A DNA stretch of 64,000 bases from positions 806,001 through 870,000 of the forward strand of contig CBDCBH010000002.1 of NCBI GenBank assembly GCA_965214235.1, given 5' to 3'. Numbering within the stretch: position 1 is the first letter of the stretch; every line of letters starts with the position of its first letter. A model generated the notes under the pieces. That model did not search any database, had not been told where the DNA came from, and saw only the letters and a program-made list of their open reading frames with translations. This DNA comes from Ilyomonas sp965214235 (lineage in GTDB: Bacteria; Bacteroidota; Bacteroidia; Chitinophagales; Chitinophagaceae). The position numbers and the translations under genes are program-made. Of the stretch, positions 44,976 to 54,247 are shown piece after piece.

Positions 44976-46163
44976 ATGGAGTTATCTTTCGACAATACAA
45001 AGGTTGCATTTGCCTATAAAAATGATAAAGCGCTGAAAAGTGGTCGCTTTTTATTCAGCACCATGAACTATCCTGTGTTTTCAGCCGTTGGGATAAGGAT
45101 TACGCCATTTTTAATGAAAACAGGGCTGCCCGTTCATGGCATTATCCGCAATACTATTTTTAAGCAGTTTGTAGGCGGCGAAACGCTGGAGCAAACGGCA
45201 GAAGTGGCGCAGAAATTAGATGAATATCATGTAAAAATAATACTTGATTATGGCGTTGAAGGCAAAGAAGGAGAAGCGAACTTTGAAGCTGCAACAGAAC
45301 AGTTTATTCGTGTAATTAACTATGCGGCTTCGCAAAAAAACATTCCTTTCATCAGCATAAAAATTACAGGCTTTGCCCGTTTTGGCTTGCTGGAAACGTT
45401 GAACGAAGCGCCACGGTTACGGAGTGGCATTCACGACCACGAAATAGAAAACGAAGAATGGGAACGTGTGCGCGAGCGTATGTACCGCATTTGCGAAGAA
45501 GCGGCTAACAAAGGCGTCGGCGTGTTGGTAGATGCCGAAGAAAGCTGGATTCAAGATCCGATTGACAGGTTAACAATCGAGATGATGGAAGCATTTAATA
45601 AAGAGAAAGCGGTGGTTTATAATACCATTCAATTATACCGGCACGACCGGTTTTCTTTTATGAAGTTATCGCATTGTATTGCAAAAGAAAAAGGATTTAT
45701 TTTAGGAGTGAAATTAGTGCGTGGCGCGTATATGGAAAGAGAGCGTGCAAGAGCCGCCCAGAAGCGATATCCATCGCCAATACAACAAGATAAATCTTTT
45801 ACAGATGGTGATTATAACGCGGCTGTGGACTGTTGCATCAACAACATTGATACAATTGCTGCGGTGATAGCCACGCACAACGAATACAGTAACCTTCATG
45901 CGGCAGAATTAATGGATAGCAAAGGCATTCCTCACGAGCATCCTCATGTGCATTTTTCGCAATTGTATGGCATGAGCGATAACATTACGTTTAACCTTGC
46001 AAAAGCGGGTTATTCGGTAAGTAAATATGTACCGTTCGGTCCTATCCGCGATGTGATTCCTTACCTCATGCGGCGCGCACAGGAAAACAGCAGCATTAAT
46101 GGTCAAACAAGCAGAGAATTGATTTTAATTGATAAAGAATTAAAACGAAGAAAAGACAAGTAA
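44976..46163 (+). CDS. Proline dehydrogenase
   Basis: An FAD enzyme that oxidises proline to pyrroline-5-carboxylate. The 395 residues form the PutA-type barrel. Motifs: VDAEESWIQDPID (about 188-200), GVKLVRGAYMERERARA (substrate and FAD site), ATHNEYS, HFSQLYGMSDNI and KYVPFGPIRDVIPYLMRRAQEN at the C-terminus. It is a single-function enzyme: the P5C dehydrogenase domain is absent and no such gene is adjacent. Confidence 0.93.
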   Translation: MELSFDNTKVAFAYKNDKALKSGRFLFSTMNYPVFSAVGIRITPFLMKTGLPVHGIIRNTIFKQFVGGETLEQTAEVAQKLDEYHVKIILDYGVEGKEGEANFEAATEQFIRVINYAASQKNIPFISIKITGFARFGLLETLNEAPRLRSGIHDHEIENEEWERVRERMYRICEEAANKGVGVLVDAEESWIQDPIDRLTIEMMEAFNKEKAVVYNTIQLYRHDRFSFMKLSHCIAKEKGFILGVKLVRGAYMERERARAAQKRYPSPIQQDKSFTDGDYNAAVDCCINNIDTIAAVIATHNEYSNLHAAELMDSKGIPHEHPHVHFSQLYGMSDNITFNLAKAGYSVSKYVPFGPIRDVIPYLMRRAQENSSINGQTSRELILIDKELKRRKDK

Positions 46164-46256
46164 AGCAAAAGATAAAAGAAACAACATTCAAGAGGGTAAC
46201 AAAAATATTTAGTTAACAAATAGTAAGCAAAATTCAATGCTGATAGCTCATACCTC

Positions 46257-47051
46257 ATGCAACAATACCAACAATTATTACAATATATTTTAGACAACGG
46301 CGCTACAAAAACCGACCGCACCGGAACCGGCACCCTTAGTTGTTTCGGTTATCAAATGCGCTTTAATTTAGAGCAGGGCTTTCCGTTGGTAACAACAAAA
46401 AGACTGCATTTAAAAAGCATTGTTTATGAGCTTCTTTGGTTTTTGCAAGGCGATACCAACATCAAATATTTAACTGATCACAACGTAAGCATCTGGAACG
46501 AGTGGGCAAATGAAAACGGCGATTTAGGACCCGTGTATGGCAAACAATGGCGAAGCTGGGAAGGCAACGATGGAACAACGATTGACCAAATAAGCGAAGC
46601 GATAAAACTGATTAAGCATTCGCCGGACAGCCGGCGTATCTTAGTGAGCGCCTGGAACATTGCCGACTTACCAAAAATGGCATTGATGCCTTGTCATGCT
46701 TTATTTCAGTTTTATGTTGCCAATGGTAAGTTAAGCTGCCAGTTATATCAAAGAAGTGCCGATGTGTTTTTAGGCGTGCCTTTCAATATTGCATCGTATG
46801 CATTATTAACGATGATGATGGCGCAAGTTTGTAATTTACAATGCGGCGATTTTGTACACAGTTTTGGCGATGTGCATTTGTACAGCAATCATATCGACCA
46901 GGCAAAACTGCAACTCACTCGCGAGCCATATCCATTGCCAACACTAAAAATCAATCCGGATGTGAAAGATATTTTTAGCTTTCAGTTTGAAGATTTCAGG
47001 TTGGAAAACTACCAGTTTCATCCACACATTAAAGCTTCGGTGGCGGTGTGA
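46257..47051 (+). CDS. thyA: Thymidylate synthase
   Basis: Methylates dUMP to dTMP with methylenetetrahydrofolate. The 264 residues equal the E. coli length. TDRTGTGTLSCFGYQMRF (Arg of the phosphate site), the active-site Cys in LPKMALMPCHALFQFYV, SCQLYQRSADVFLGVPFNIASYALL, and HLYSNHIDQ are all present. It precedes folA on the same strand, the usual pairing, since ThyA produces dihydrofolate. Confidence 0.98.
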   Translation: MQQYQQLLQYILDNGATKTDRTGTGTLSCFGYQMRFNLEQGFPLVTTKRLHLKSIVYELLWFLQGDTNIKYLTDHNVSIWNEWANENGDLGPVYGKQWRSWEGNDGTTIDQISEAIKLIKHSPDSRRILVSAWNIADLPKMALMPCHALFQFYVANGKLSCQLYQRSADVFLGVPFNIASYALLTMMMAQVCNLQCGDFVHSFGDVHLYSNHIDQAKLQLTREPYPLPTLKINPDVKDIFSFQFEDFRLENYQFHPHIKASVAV

Positions 47052-47178
47052 ACAATACAATGTAATAAGTAGTATTGATTAAGATTATTTAGAAAATTTT
47101 ATTAATTGCTATTTATCAAATCATATAATTTATAAACATCGCTACGTCAATCATACTACCTATCTAATACTTATTACA

Positions 47179-47679
47179 ATGCTCATTTCTCTCGTTGTAG
47201 CTGCTGCTGAAAACAACGCCATTGGTAAGGATAATACTATGCTCTGGCATCTGCCAAACGATTTAAAATATTTTAAAAATATCACCTGGGGCTTGCCTGT
47301 GCTGATGGGCAGAAAAACATTTGATTCGTTTGGCGGTGGCAAGCCGTTACCGGGCAGAGCAAATTTAATTCTAACCCGAAAAAAGAATTATTATCCTGAA
47401 GGAACCGTTGTTGTAAAAAGTTTGGATGATGTTTTTTTCTTTGTAAAAGAAAACGATTTTAATGAATTGATGGTAATTGGCGGTGGCGAAATTTATAACC
47501 TCACAATGCCAAAAGCAAATCGAATTTATCTTACCCGCGTGCATCATAGCTTTACCGATGCGGATGCTTTTTTTCCTTCCATTGATGAAACAAAATGGGA
47601 GCGAACGGGGCAGCAACATTTTATGGCTGACGACAAGCACAAATATGCGTACAGCTTTGAATTGTGGGAAAGAAAATAA
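47179..47679 (+). CDS. folA: Dihydrofolate reductase
   Basis: Reduces dihydrofolate to tetrahydrofolate with NADPH. The 166 residues show ISLVVAAAENNAIGKDNTMLWHLPNDLKYFKNIT (substrate site with the Asp), VLMGRKTFDS (NADPH) and LMVIGGGEIYN. It lies 127 bases after thyA and 70 bases before a methyltransferase gene. Confidence 0.97.
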   Translation: MLISLVVAAAENNAIGKDNTMLWHLPNDLKYFKNITWGLPVLMGRKTFDSFGGGKPLPGRANLILTRKKNYYPEGTVVVKSLDDVFFFVKENDFNELMVIGGGEIYNLTMPKANRIYLTRVHHSFTDADAFFPSIDETKWERTGQQHFMADDKHKYAYSFELWERK

Positions 47680-47749
47680 CAGGTTTGTTTTTACTTCATT
47701 TTTAGCACTCTTCATTCAACATTCACATTCAATCCCTAACATTGCGCTG

Positions 47750-48547
47750 ATGTACAGCAAGCTGCAATTTGCTTTTAAATTTCTTCGCTATTGGCTCACC
47801 GCATCCAACGGCAAAGGGCACCGCATTCATTCGCCGTTTGTTTTTGATTTTGTAACCAATGTGTTGAATGATAACCGCAGCTTTTATTGCTATGAAACAA
47901 TAGAATTACTTCGCCAAAAACTGAAGCAAAACAAAACCATTCTTACCATAGAAGATTTTGGCGCCGGTTCGCACCTCCACAATTATAAACAACGCAGTGT
48001 ATCGTCTATTGCCCGTTCTGCTGTAAAGCCAAAAAAATGGAGCCGTTTATTATTTAGAATGGTGAATTATTATCAACCCGAAACTATTCTTGAATTGGGC
48101 ACTTCGCTAGGCGTTACCACTTGTTATTTAGCCAGTGCAAAAAATAACGCAAACCTGATTACAATGGAAGGAGCGACAGCCGTAGCTGTTATTGCAAAGC
48201 AAAATTTTGAATGGCTGCGTTTGCAAAATATAAAACTCATCACCGGCAATTTTGATGAAACTTTACCTTCTGTTTTGAAGGGTTTGTTTTTTGCAGATTT
48301 TGCATTTGTTGATGGTAATCATCGTAAAATACCAACACTCAATTATTTTAATCTGCTACTGCAAAAAGTAAACGAACAATCCATTTTTGTTTTTGATGAT
48401 ATTCATTGGAGCGATGATATGGAAGAAGCATGGAATGAAATTAAACAACACGATGCTGTAACCGTAAGCATTGATTTATTTTTTATCGGTATTGTTTTTT
48501 TTAGGAAAGAAAACAAAGCAAAGCAGCATTTTATAATCCGGTTTTAA
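47750..48547 (+). CDS. Class I SAM-dependent methyltransferase (O-methyltransferase-like)
   Basis: A cytoplasmic protein of 265 residues. The N-terminal KFLRYWLTASNGKGHRIHSPFVFDFV is typical of a Bacteroidota-specific subgroup. The SAM site is TILELGTSLGVTTCYLASA (about 107-125), followed by LITMEG, DFAFVDGNHRK and SIFVFDDIHWSDDMEEAW, like catechol or caffeoyl-CoA O-methyltransferases. The frame is open from 47477 across folA in another phase; MYSKLQFAFKF at 47750 is the sensible start. The substrate is unknown. Confidence 0.85.
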   Translation: MYSKLQFAFKFLRYWLTASNGKGHRIHSPFVFDFVTNVLNDNRSFYCYETIELLRQKLKQNKTILTIEDFGAGSHLHNYKQRSVSSIARSAVKPKKWSRLLFRMVNYYQPETILELGTSLGVTTCYLASAKNNANLITMEGATAVAVIAKQNFEWLRLQNIKLITGNFDETLPSVLKGLFFADFAFVDGNHRKIPTLNYFNLLLQKVNEQSIFVFDDIHWSDDMEEAWNEIKQHDAVTVSIDLFFIGIVFFRKENKAKQHFIIRF

Positions 48548-48812
48548 AATAGATTGTGATAGTGTTGATTATATAATTTGCGTTATTGTTGGTTGAATTA
48601 TTCCGGTTTTTATGAAACGAAGGCAGGTTTTCTCAGGATGAAATCCGGAGTTATTTATATTATATCCCTTCGGGATTTTCGGGTTAATTTGAAAGCGATT
48701 TCGCGTATTGTTGTAGCTATTTATTTCACATTTCACAGGGATGAGCGAAACACTGATGATAACCTTGTTTTAGTTTTTACGTTTTTTTACTGCCACAATA
48801 CGAAAATTTGAA

Positions 48813-50114
48813 TCACTTGTCTTTAAAATAATCTTCCTGTTCTTTATAAAGCTGATATGCAAATCTTCCTTCCGGCATGATCACATCATCAAAGGTAAGC
48901 GTAGCATCGCGGGCAATATCTTTCTTCAATACACAACCTTCTGCAAAGCCAAGCGGCAAAAGACTTTCAGCTATTCTTACATCAGCGTTTTCGCATTGTC
49001 CGTAGGTCATAAAACCGCCAATGCCATCAATGGTTTCGCCTTGTTTTAAATCCTTTTTGGCTGTGGCAACTACTTCAACATAAGGCTTGCCCAATGGCGT
49101 TAAAGCTGCATCATGTAATAACACAGCACGGGCAATGGTATTTGGCGCTAACAGATGGCACAAGTGATAGGGTTCGTAAAATAAATACAGAGGTCCATCA
49201 CCCAATTTATAAAGTTTTAAAAACCATTGCTGCACAGGGTCATCAGTTGTTGCCAGCACAAACACACCGGGTGCAGGTTCGCTAATGCCTACAGCATAAT
49301 CAACAATGCCATTGCCTAGTAAAACATCTTCCAGCGGAAATAAATTTACCACTTCTTTTATGGTTGTGTTGGGCGCAACTGTAGGCCCGTGCATACCCCG
49401 TTTGGCAACCCGCATGGCAGTGCCATTAGCAACAATCGCCTGCTCATAACTCATCTTGCTGCCATCGGCAAACGATGCCACCATATCGGGTTTCTGGTTC
49501 CATTGCTTTGCAAACGATTCCTGCGTGGTTGGGTTGCGGTAAGGGTCTTGCAAACCCTTAATATTTCCGCATAAAACAGGCTTCAATCCCATGCCTTTCA
49601 CCATGCGATACACATTCATAATTACCGCCGGCTGGTCTCCATCAACATTGGTGTAAATCACACCCATTTTATCGGCGTGCACTTTTAAAATAGGACCCAC
49701 AGTGCAATCCAGTTCAGCATTCATTAAAATAATGTGCTTCTTGTTATGAATAGCCCGCCAAATAATTTGTGCACCAAATTCTATGGCGCCGGTTACTTCA
49801 ACAACAGCTTCGATATTTGAAGCATCGCAGAGCATTGTTGCATCATCACTAATGCTGTATTTTTCTTGCTGAATATTATCTTCTAACTGTGCAACTGTTG
49901 TTGGGTTTTCTACTTCATTAACACCAGCTTTTACATAAGCATCTCTTGCTTTTTCTATGTGGCGATTGTAAACGGCAACCACCCTGATACCAGGCTTGTA
50001 TTTGCATATTTGCATAACGATAGCCGCGCCCATAAAGCCTGCGCCAATAACGCCAACTTTAATAGGATTGTTTTCTTTTGCTCGTTTTTGCAACAGCGTA
50101 TCTATGATAATCAT
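48813..50114 (-). CDS. NAD(P)-dependent oxidoreductase with C-terminal SAF domain
   Basis: A 433-residue cytoplasmic enzyme. The N-terminal Rossmann fold has IKVGVIGAGFMGAAIVMQI (about 18-36) and resembles homoserine dehydrogenase. A middle catalytic domain follows (NVDGDQPAVIMNVYRM, GNIKGLQDPYRNPTT). The C-terminal SAF part has VVATAKKDLKQGETIDGIGG and LKKDIARDATLTFDDVIMPEG, like sialic acid synthase antifreeze-like domains. Such fusions occur in sugar-nucleotide clusters with a cytidylyltransferase and are thought to act on a branched or unusual sugar. It is the last gene of this cluster. Confidence 0.85.
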   Translation of the reverse strand: MIIIDTLLQKRAKENNPIKVGVIGAGFMGAAIVMQICKYKPGIRVVAVYNRHIEKARDAYVKAGVNEVENPTTVAQLEDNIQQEKYSISDDATMLCDASNIEAVVEVTGAIEFGAQIIWRAIHNKKHIILMNAELDCTVGPILKVHADKMGVIYTNVDGDQPAVIMNVYRMVKGMGLKPVLCGNIKGLQDPYRNPTTQESFAKQWNQKPDMVASFADGSKMSYEQAIVANGTAMRVAKRGMHGPTVAPNTTIKEVVNLFPLEDVLLGNGIVDYAVGISEPAPGVFVLATTDDPVQQWFLKLYKLGDGPLYLFYEPYHLCHLLAPNTIARAVLLHDAALTPLGKPYVEVVATAKKDLKQGETIDGIGGFMTYGQCENADVRIAESLLPLGFAEGCVLKKDIARDATLTFDDVIMPEGRFAYQLYKEQEDYFKDK

Positions 50115-50122
50115 GTTGTATT

Positions 50123-50677
50123 TTATAATGAATTGAGAGGATGTGAAGATGGCTGAAACAAAGGATTTGTTTTATCTTTTTCCGACATTACCAGCGGCGC
50201 CATTACCCAATGAATATTAAAAAACGGATCGTTCCAAAGAAGCGGTTGTTCGGCGCCGGGCTTATACAATTCCGACATCAGATACAAAACTTTGGTATCA
50301 TCTTCCAATGTTAAAAAACCATGCGCAAAGCCTTCGGGAATGTACAACATTGTGTTGTTTTGGGCGGAGAATTCCGAAGCTATCCATTGATAAAGAGTGG
50401 GAGAGTGGGGTCGCATATCAATAATCACATCATACAAACTTCCGCTGATGCATTGCACCAATTTTGCCTCTTTATGCGGCGCAAGCTGCCTGTGCATTCC
50501 ACGCAGCGTTGCTTTGTTTTTATTATAGCTGATATTGGTTTGCGCAATGCTAAAATCGATGCCGTGCATTGCAAATTCATCTTTGCAATAGGTTCTTCCA
50601 AAATAGCCGCGCTCATCTTCTTTTGTTTCGATGTTGATGATAAACGCGCCTTTTAATTGGGTTTCGGTAAAGATCAT
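50123..50677 (-). CDS. RmlC-like dTDP-4-dehydrorhamnose 3,5-epimerase family protein
   Basis: A cupin sugar epimerase of 184 residues. Motifs: DERGYFGRTYCKDEF (substrate site), NISYNKNKATLRGMHRQLAPHKEAKLVQCISGSLYDVIIDMR (includes the catalytic His) and LYIPEGFAHGFLTLEDDTKVLY. In this cluster, next to a glucose-1-phosphate cytidylyltransferase, it may act on a CDP-keto sugar instead of dTDP-rhamnose precursors. It starts 105 bases downstream of the SDR gene and ends 8 bases before the SAF oxidoreductase start. Confidence 0.9.
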   Translation of the reverse strand: MIFTETQLKGAFIINIETKEDERGYFGRTYCKDEFAMHGIDFSIAQTNISYNKNKATLRGMHRQLAPHKEAKLVQCISGSLYDVIIDMRPHSPTLYQWIASEFSAQNNTMLYIPEGFAHGFLTLEDDTKVLYLMSELYKPGAEQPLLWNDPFFNIHWVMAPLVMSEKDKTNPLFQPSSHPLNSL

Positions 50678-50781
50678 AGGTTTTGTTTTGCTATATTTTT
50701 AGAATAAAAACAAACCGTTGTAGAAATAAAAAAAACAGGGAAGCGGCACTTTCCTTTAGCTTTTCACACGTTAGGTGTTAC

Positions 50782-51876
50782 TTATAAAGTTGCCATCATT
50801 ATCGTTTTCTTTTGTTCCATTTTTTGTTTTCCATTCGTCCATTCCAATTTATCATTTAGTACTCCAGATCTTTGAAAAGCGGTTAATTCTTTTAAACGGA
50901 TCAGGTGCGAGCCTCGGAAATCGGCATCATTAAAATTCATTGCGACTAAGTTTTCTTCCAACTCTTTTACAGCTTTCTCTAATGTAATTTTTGGCTGATG
51001 ATCGGGCGCAAGCGAAGCGAACAAACTGAAGTTGATAAGATAAGAACGCTTATCCGGCGCGGCTTCCGGGTTAGTTGTAATTTCGGTGCCGGGTATTACT
51101 TCTGCTACTGTTTCTGCCAGGTCTTTTATCTGGTAATTCCAGGTGTGCGTGCCCGTGTTCACAGCTATAAAATTACCACCGTTATCCGCCTTTCTTACTA
51201 TTGCCCATTCCATAGCACGCGCCATATCTTTTACATGAATTAAAGGTCGCCACGGGCTGCCATCGCTTAAAATATTTATCTTTTTCGATACCACTGCGCT
51301 TGCCACAAAATCGTTCAACACTAGATCAAGGCGCAGCCGCGGACTCATGCCGCAAGCCGTTGCAAAACGCAGGCAGGTAACAGTAAAGTTTTCGTCTGCC
51401 AACGGCTCCAATTCTCTTTCGGTAAACACTTTGGAACGTGCGTAAGCGGTAAGCGGGTTTACTTCCGATTGCTCGGTTTTAGGCGCATCGCCGGCAGCTC
51501 CGTAAATGCTGCAACTTGATGCAAAAACAAACGCTTTGGCACCTGCTTTTTTCGCCATTTTTGCAACCTGTATGCTCGACTCAAAATTAATATTGATAGT
51601 AACCTCTTCAAACTGTTTTCCCATGGGGTCGTTAGAGATAGCCGCCAAATGAATGACTGCATCAACGCCTTGCAAAACATCTTCTGATATATGCCTGATA
51701 TCGCCAAAATATTGCTGGTTCAACAGGCTTTCGGGCAAGATGGAAGCATTGGTAAGATTGGCTGCAAAATAACCGGTATCGTAGCCAATTAAAGTAGCTT
51801 CCGGATATATATTTCGCAAATGGGCTGTTACAATTGGACCGATGTAGCCCATGTTGCCGGTAATTAAAATCTTCAT
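50782..51876 (-). CDS. NAD-dependent epimerase/dehydratase (extended SDR)
   Basis: A 364-residue sugar-nucleotide enzyme. GNMGYIGPIVTAHL (about 7-20) is the NAD motif, VIHLAAISNDPMG the conserved strand, and FASSCSIYG plus YARSK (about 144-148) the catalytic Ser/Tyr/Lys set. The last 30 residues (WTNGKQKMEQKKTIMMATL) look like a non-conserved tail. It may do the 4-reduction or epimerisation step of the CDP-sugar. It lies 129 bases after the cytidylyltransferase gene. Confidence 0.9.
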   Translation of the reverse strand: MKILITGNMGYIGPIVTAHLRNIYPEATLIGYDTGYFAANLTNASILPESLLNQQYFGDIRHISEDVLQGVDAVIHLAAISNDPMGKQFEEVTININFESSIQVAKMAKKAGAKAFVFASSCSIYGAAGDAPKTEQSEVNPLTAYARSKVFTERELEPLADENFTVTCLRFATACGMSPRLRLDLVLNDFVASAVVSKKINILSDGSPWRPLIHVKDMARAMEWAIVRKADNGGNFIAVNTGTHTWNYQIKDLAETVAEVIPGTEITTNPEAAPDKRSYLINFSLFASLAPDHQPKITLEKAVKELEENLVAMNFNDADFRGSHLIRLKELTAFQRSGVLNDKLEWTNGKQKMEQKKTIMMATL

Positions 51877-52005
51877 AAAATGAATTTATAAATGAGGTTA
51901 TAAAGAACAATTGTATATATGTGTGAATGCAAGATGGGTTGTAAATTTTTATGAATTGTAAAATGAATACCAATAAAAAAACATCAATAAAAACAAACGA
52001 AGCGG

Positions 52006-52800
52006 TTACACAAATTGCCTGTTCCAGATTTGCCAGGGCGCGGTTCCTTTTTGCCACAGTTCTTCCAGCACATTTTTATCGCGCAGCGTATCCATAGGTT
52101 GCCAAAAACCCGTATGCCGGAATGCCGACAACTCGCCATCTTTCGACAAATTTTCAAGTGGCTCACGCTCCCACGTAGTGCCTTCGTCTTCAATATAATT
52201 CATTACTTCCGGCTCTAAAATAAAGTAGCCGCCGTTTATCCATGGCATTTCGTTTTCGTTATTTGGCTTCTCCTGAAAGCTTTTGATAACTGTATCTTCA
52301 GGCGCCAAATTAAACACGCCAAATCTGCCAGGTTGTTGCACCGCCGTAAGTGTTGCCAATGTTTTGTTTTGACGATGAAATTCGATAGAAGCCGTAATGT
52401 TAATATCGCTTACGCCATCTCCATACGTCATGCAAAATGTTTCGTTGCCAATGTATTCTCTTACACGAAGCATTCGCCCGCCGGTCATGGAATGGTAGCC
52501 TGTGTTTACCAGCGTTACTTTCCAGTCTTCCGTTTGGTTGCGATGAATTTCCATGCTGCCTTTTTGCATATCGAATGTAACATCGGAACTGTTTAAACAG
52601 TAATTGGCAAAATATTCTTTAATCATATCGCCTTTGTAGCCGCAGCAAATGATAAAATCGTTGATGCCGTGCGCCGAATAAATTTTCATAATGTGCCACA
52701 AGATAGGCCTGCCGCCAATTTCAACCATAGGTTTAGGTCGCACACCGCTTTCTTCTGATATGCGTGTACCAAAGCCGCCGGCAAGGATTACTGCTTTCAT
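52006..52800 (-). CDS. rfbF: Glucose-1-phosphate cytidylyltransferase
   Basis: Makes CDP-glucose from CTP and glucose-1-phosphate, the entry to CDP-deoxy and branched sugars. The 264 residues have AVILAGGFGTRISEESGVRPKPMVEIGGRPILWHIM (nucleotide site), FMTYGDGVSDINI (metal Asp), and ERNPLENL-like EREPLENLSKDGEL. The CDP-glucose 4,6-dehydratase (rfbG) that should come next is not in the window. Confidence 0.94.
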   Translation of the reverse strand: MKAVILAGGFGTRISEESGVRPKPMVEIGGRPILWHIMKIYSAHGINDFIICCGYKGDMIKEYFANYCLNSSDVTFDMQKGSMEIHRNQTEDWKVTLVNTGYHSMTGGRMLRVREYIGNETFCMTYGDGVSDINITASIEFHRQNKTLATLTAVQQPGRFGVFNLAPEDTVIKSFQEKPNNENEMPWINGGYFILEPEVMNYIEDEGTTWEREPLENLSKDGELSAFRHTGFWQPMDTLRDKNVLEELWQKGTAPWQIWNRQFV

Positions 52801-52912
52801 AATGGTTTATATTTTGGTTAAAAAAATATATGACAAGTGTGCTAAATAAATAACGCGGGTTTTGTTTTGATATTGGTAAAATTAAAAAAATTGATGGGGC
52901 TGAAGCCATAAT

Positions 52913-54139
52913 TTATACAACATGTACATGCGGAATAGGAATTACAAATTTGCCATTCCAATCCCTTATATAATGCAGTTGCTTCATTACTTCTTCCTGT
53001 AAATTCCAGGGAAAAATTACAACATAATCAGGCTTGTTTTCTTTTAATGTACTTTCATTTACTACTTTTATATGACTGCCCGGCAACCATTTGTTTTGCT
53101 TATGCGGGTTGGCATCAACCACATAATCAACCAAATCGTTTTTAATGCCGCAATAATTCAGTAAGGTGTTGCCTTTTGCAGCAGCACCATAACCCGCCAC
53201 TTTTTTATTTTCTTTTTTTTGAGTGATTAGAAATTCAGTAAAATCAAACTTGATTTTTATTGATGCTTTTTGAAACTCATTGTAATAGGCAAGCGTGTTC
53301 ATGCCTTTGTTTATTTCTTTATCCAACAGCTTTTGCACACTATTTAAAATAGGTTTTGAAGTATCGTTTTCATGCTTTGCATAAATACGAAGTGAACCGC
53401 CATGCACAGGCACTTCTTCCACGTCAAACATATCCAATCCCTGCGCTTTAAAAATTTGTTTCACTGTATAAAACGACAAATAAGAAAAATGCTCATGATA
53501 AATGGTATCAAACTGATTGTTATCAACCAATTGCATCAGGTGCGGAAACTCCATCGTAATCACGCCGTCATCTTTCAATATCATTTTCATTCCTCTGATA
53601 AAATCAACAATGTCGGGAACGTGCGCCAGCACATTGTTTCCCAGCAATAAATCGGCTTTGCGGTTGTTTGCAACCAATTGTTTTGCGAGAGAAGTTCCAA
53701 AAAATTCGCAGATATTTTCAATGCCTTTGCTGCGCGAAACTTCAGCCGTGTTGCCTGTTGGCTCGATGCCAAGAACCGGAACGCCTCTTTCTTTAAAATA
53801 CTGCAATAAATAACCGTCGTTGGATGCAATTTCAATCACTTGACTGTTCTCATCAAAATGAAAACGAGCCAACATTTTTTCAACATATTGTTTTGCATGT
53901 TGCAAAGCCGTTGTTGAATATGAAGAAAAATAAACGTAATCATTATTAAAAATACTGTCGCTCTTTTTGTATTCATCAATTTGCACCAGGAAGCAATTGG
54001 GGCAAGTGAACACTTTTAATGGATAAAAGCTTTCAGGTTCATTCAATTCTTCTTCGGTTAGAAAAGAGTTGGAAGCGGGCGAGTTGATAAGGTCGATAAA
54101 AACATCAGTGAGTTTTGTTTTACAAAATCGGCAGTTCAT
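52913..54139 (-). CDS. Sugar C-methyltransferase (zinc-binding N-terminal, TylC3 type)
   Basis: A 408-residue SAM enzyme that adds a methyl group to carbon of an NDP-keto sugar. The N-terminal zinc site CRFCKTKL ... CPNCFLVQ (residues about 3-52), the SAM site QVIEIASNDGYLLQYFKERG (about 95-114), TMEFPHLMQLVDNNQFDTIYHEHFSYLS (catalytic His region) and the C-terminal VAGYGAAAKGNTLLNY domain are typical of the methyltransf_13/14 family. With RfbF it indicates a branched CDP-sugar. Confidence 0.93.
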   Translation of the reverse strand: MNCRFCKTKLTDVFIDLINSPASNSFLTEEELNEPESFYPLKVFTCPNCFLVQIDEYKKSDSIFNNDYVYFSSYSTTALQHAKQYVEKMLARFHFDENSQVIEIASNDGYLLQYFKERGVPVLGIEPTGNTAEVSRSKGIENICEFFGTSLAKQLVANNRKADLLLGNNVLAHVPDIVDFIRGMKMILKDDGVITMEFPHLMQLVDNNQFDTIYHEHFSYLSFYTVKQIFKAQGLDMFDVEEVPVHGGSLRIYAKHENDTSKPILNSVQKLLDKEINKGMNTLAYYNEFQKASIKIKFDFTEFLITQKKENKKVAGYGAAAKGNTLLNYCGIKNDLVDYVVDANPHKQNKWLPGSHIKVVNESTLKENKPDYVVIFPWNLQEEVMKQLHYIRDWNGKFVIPIPHVHVV

Positions 54140-54247
54140 AACGATAAATGGTATTGGTTGTGTTTAGAATGAAAAATGATATTTGGCGAATTAAAAAATA
54201 TAATTCAATGTCAATATTACATCTTTATTTTTATTGAATGTAAGCAA

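Noticed and set aside
48578..48811. A 77-codon plus-strand frame after the methyltransferase gene.
   Set aside because: The composition is unlike protein, and the DNA contains an intergenic-type phrase with the small hairpin ATCCCTTCGGGAT; more likely non-coding.
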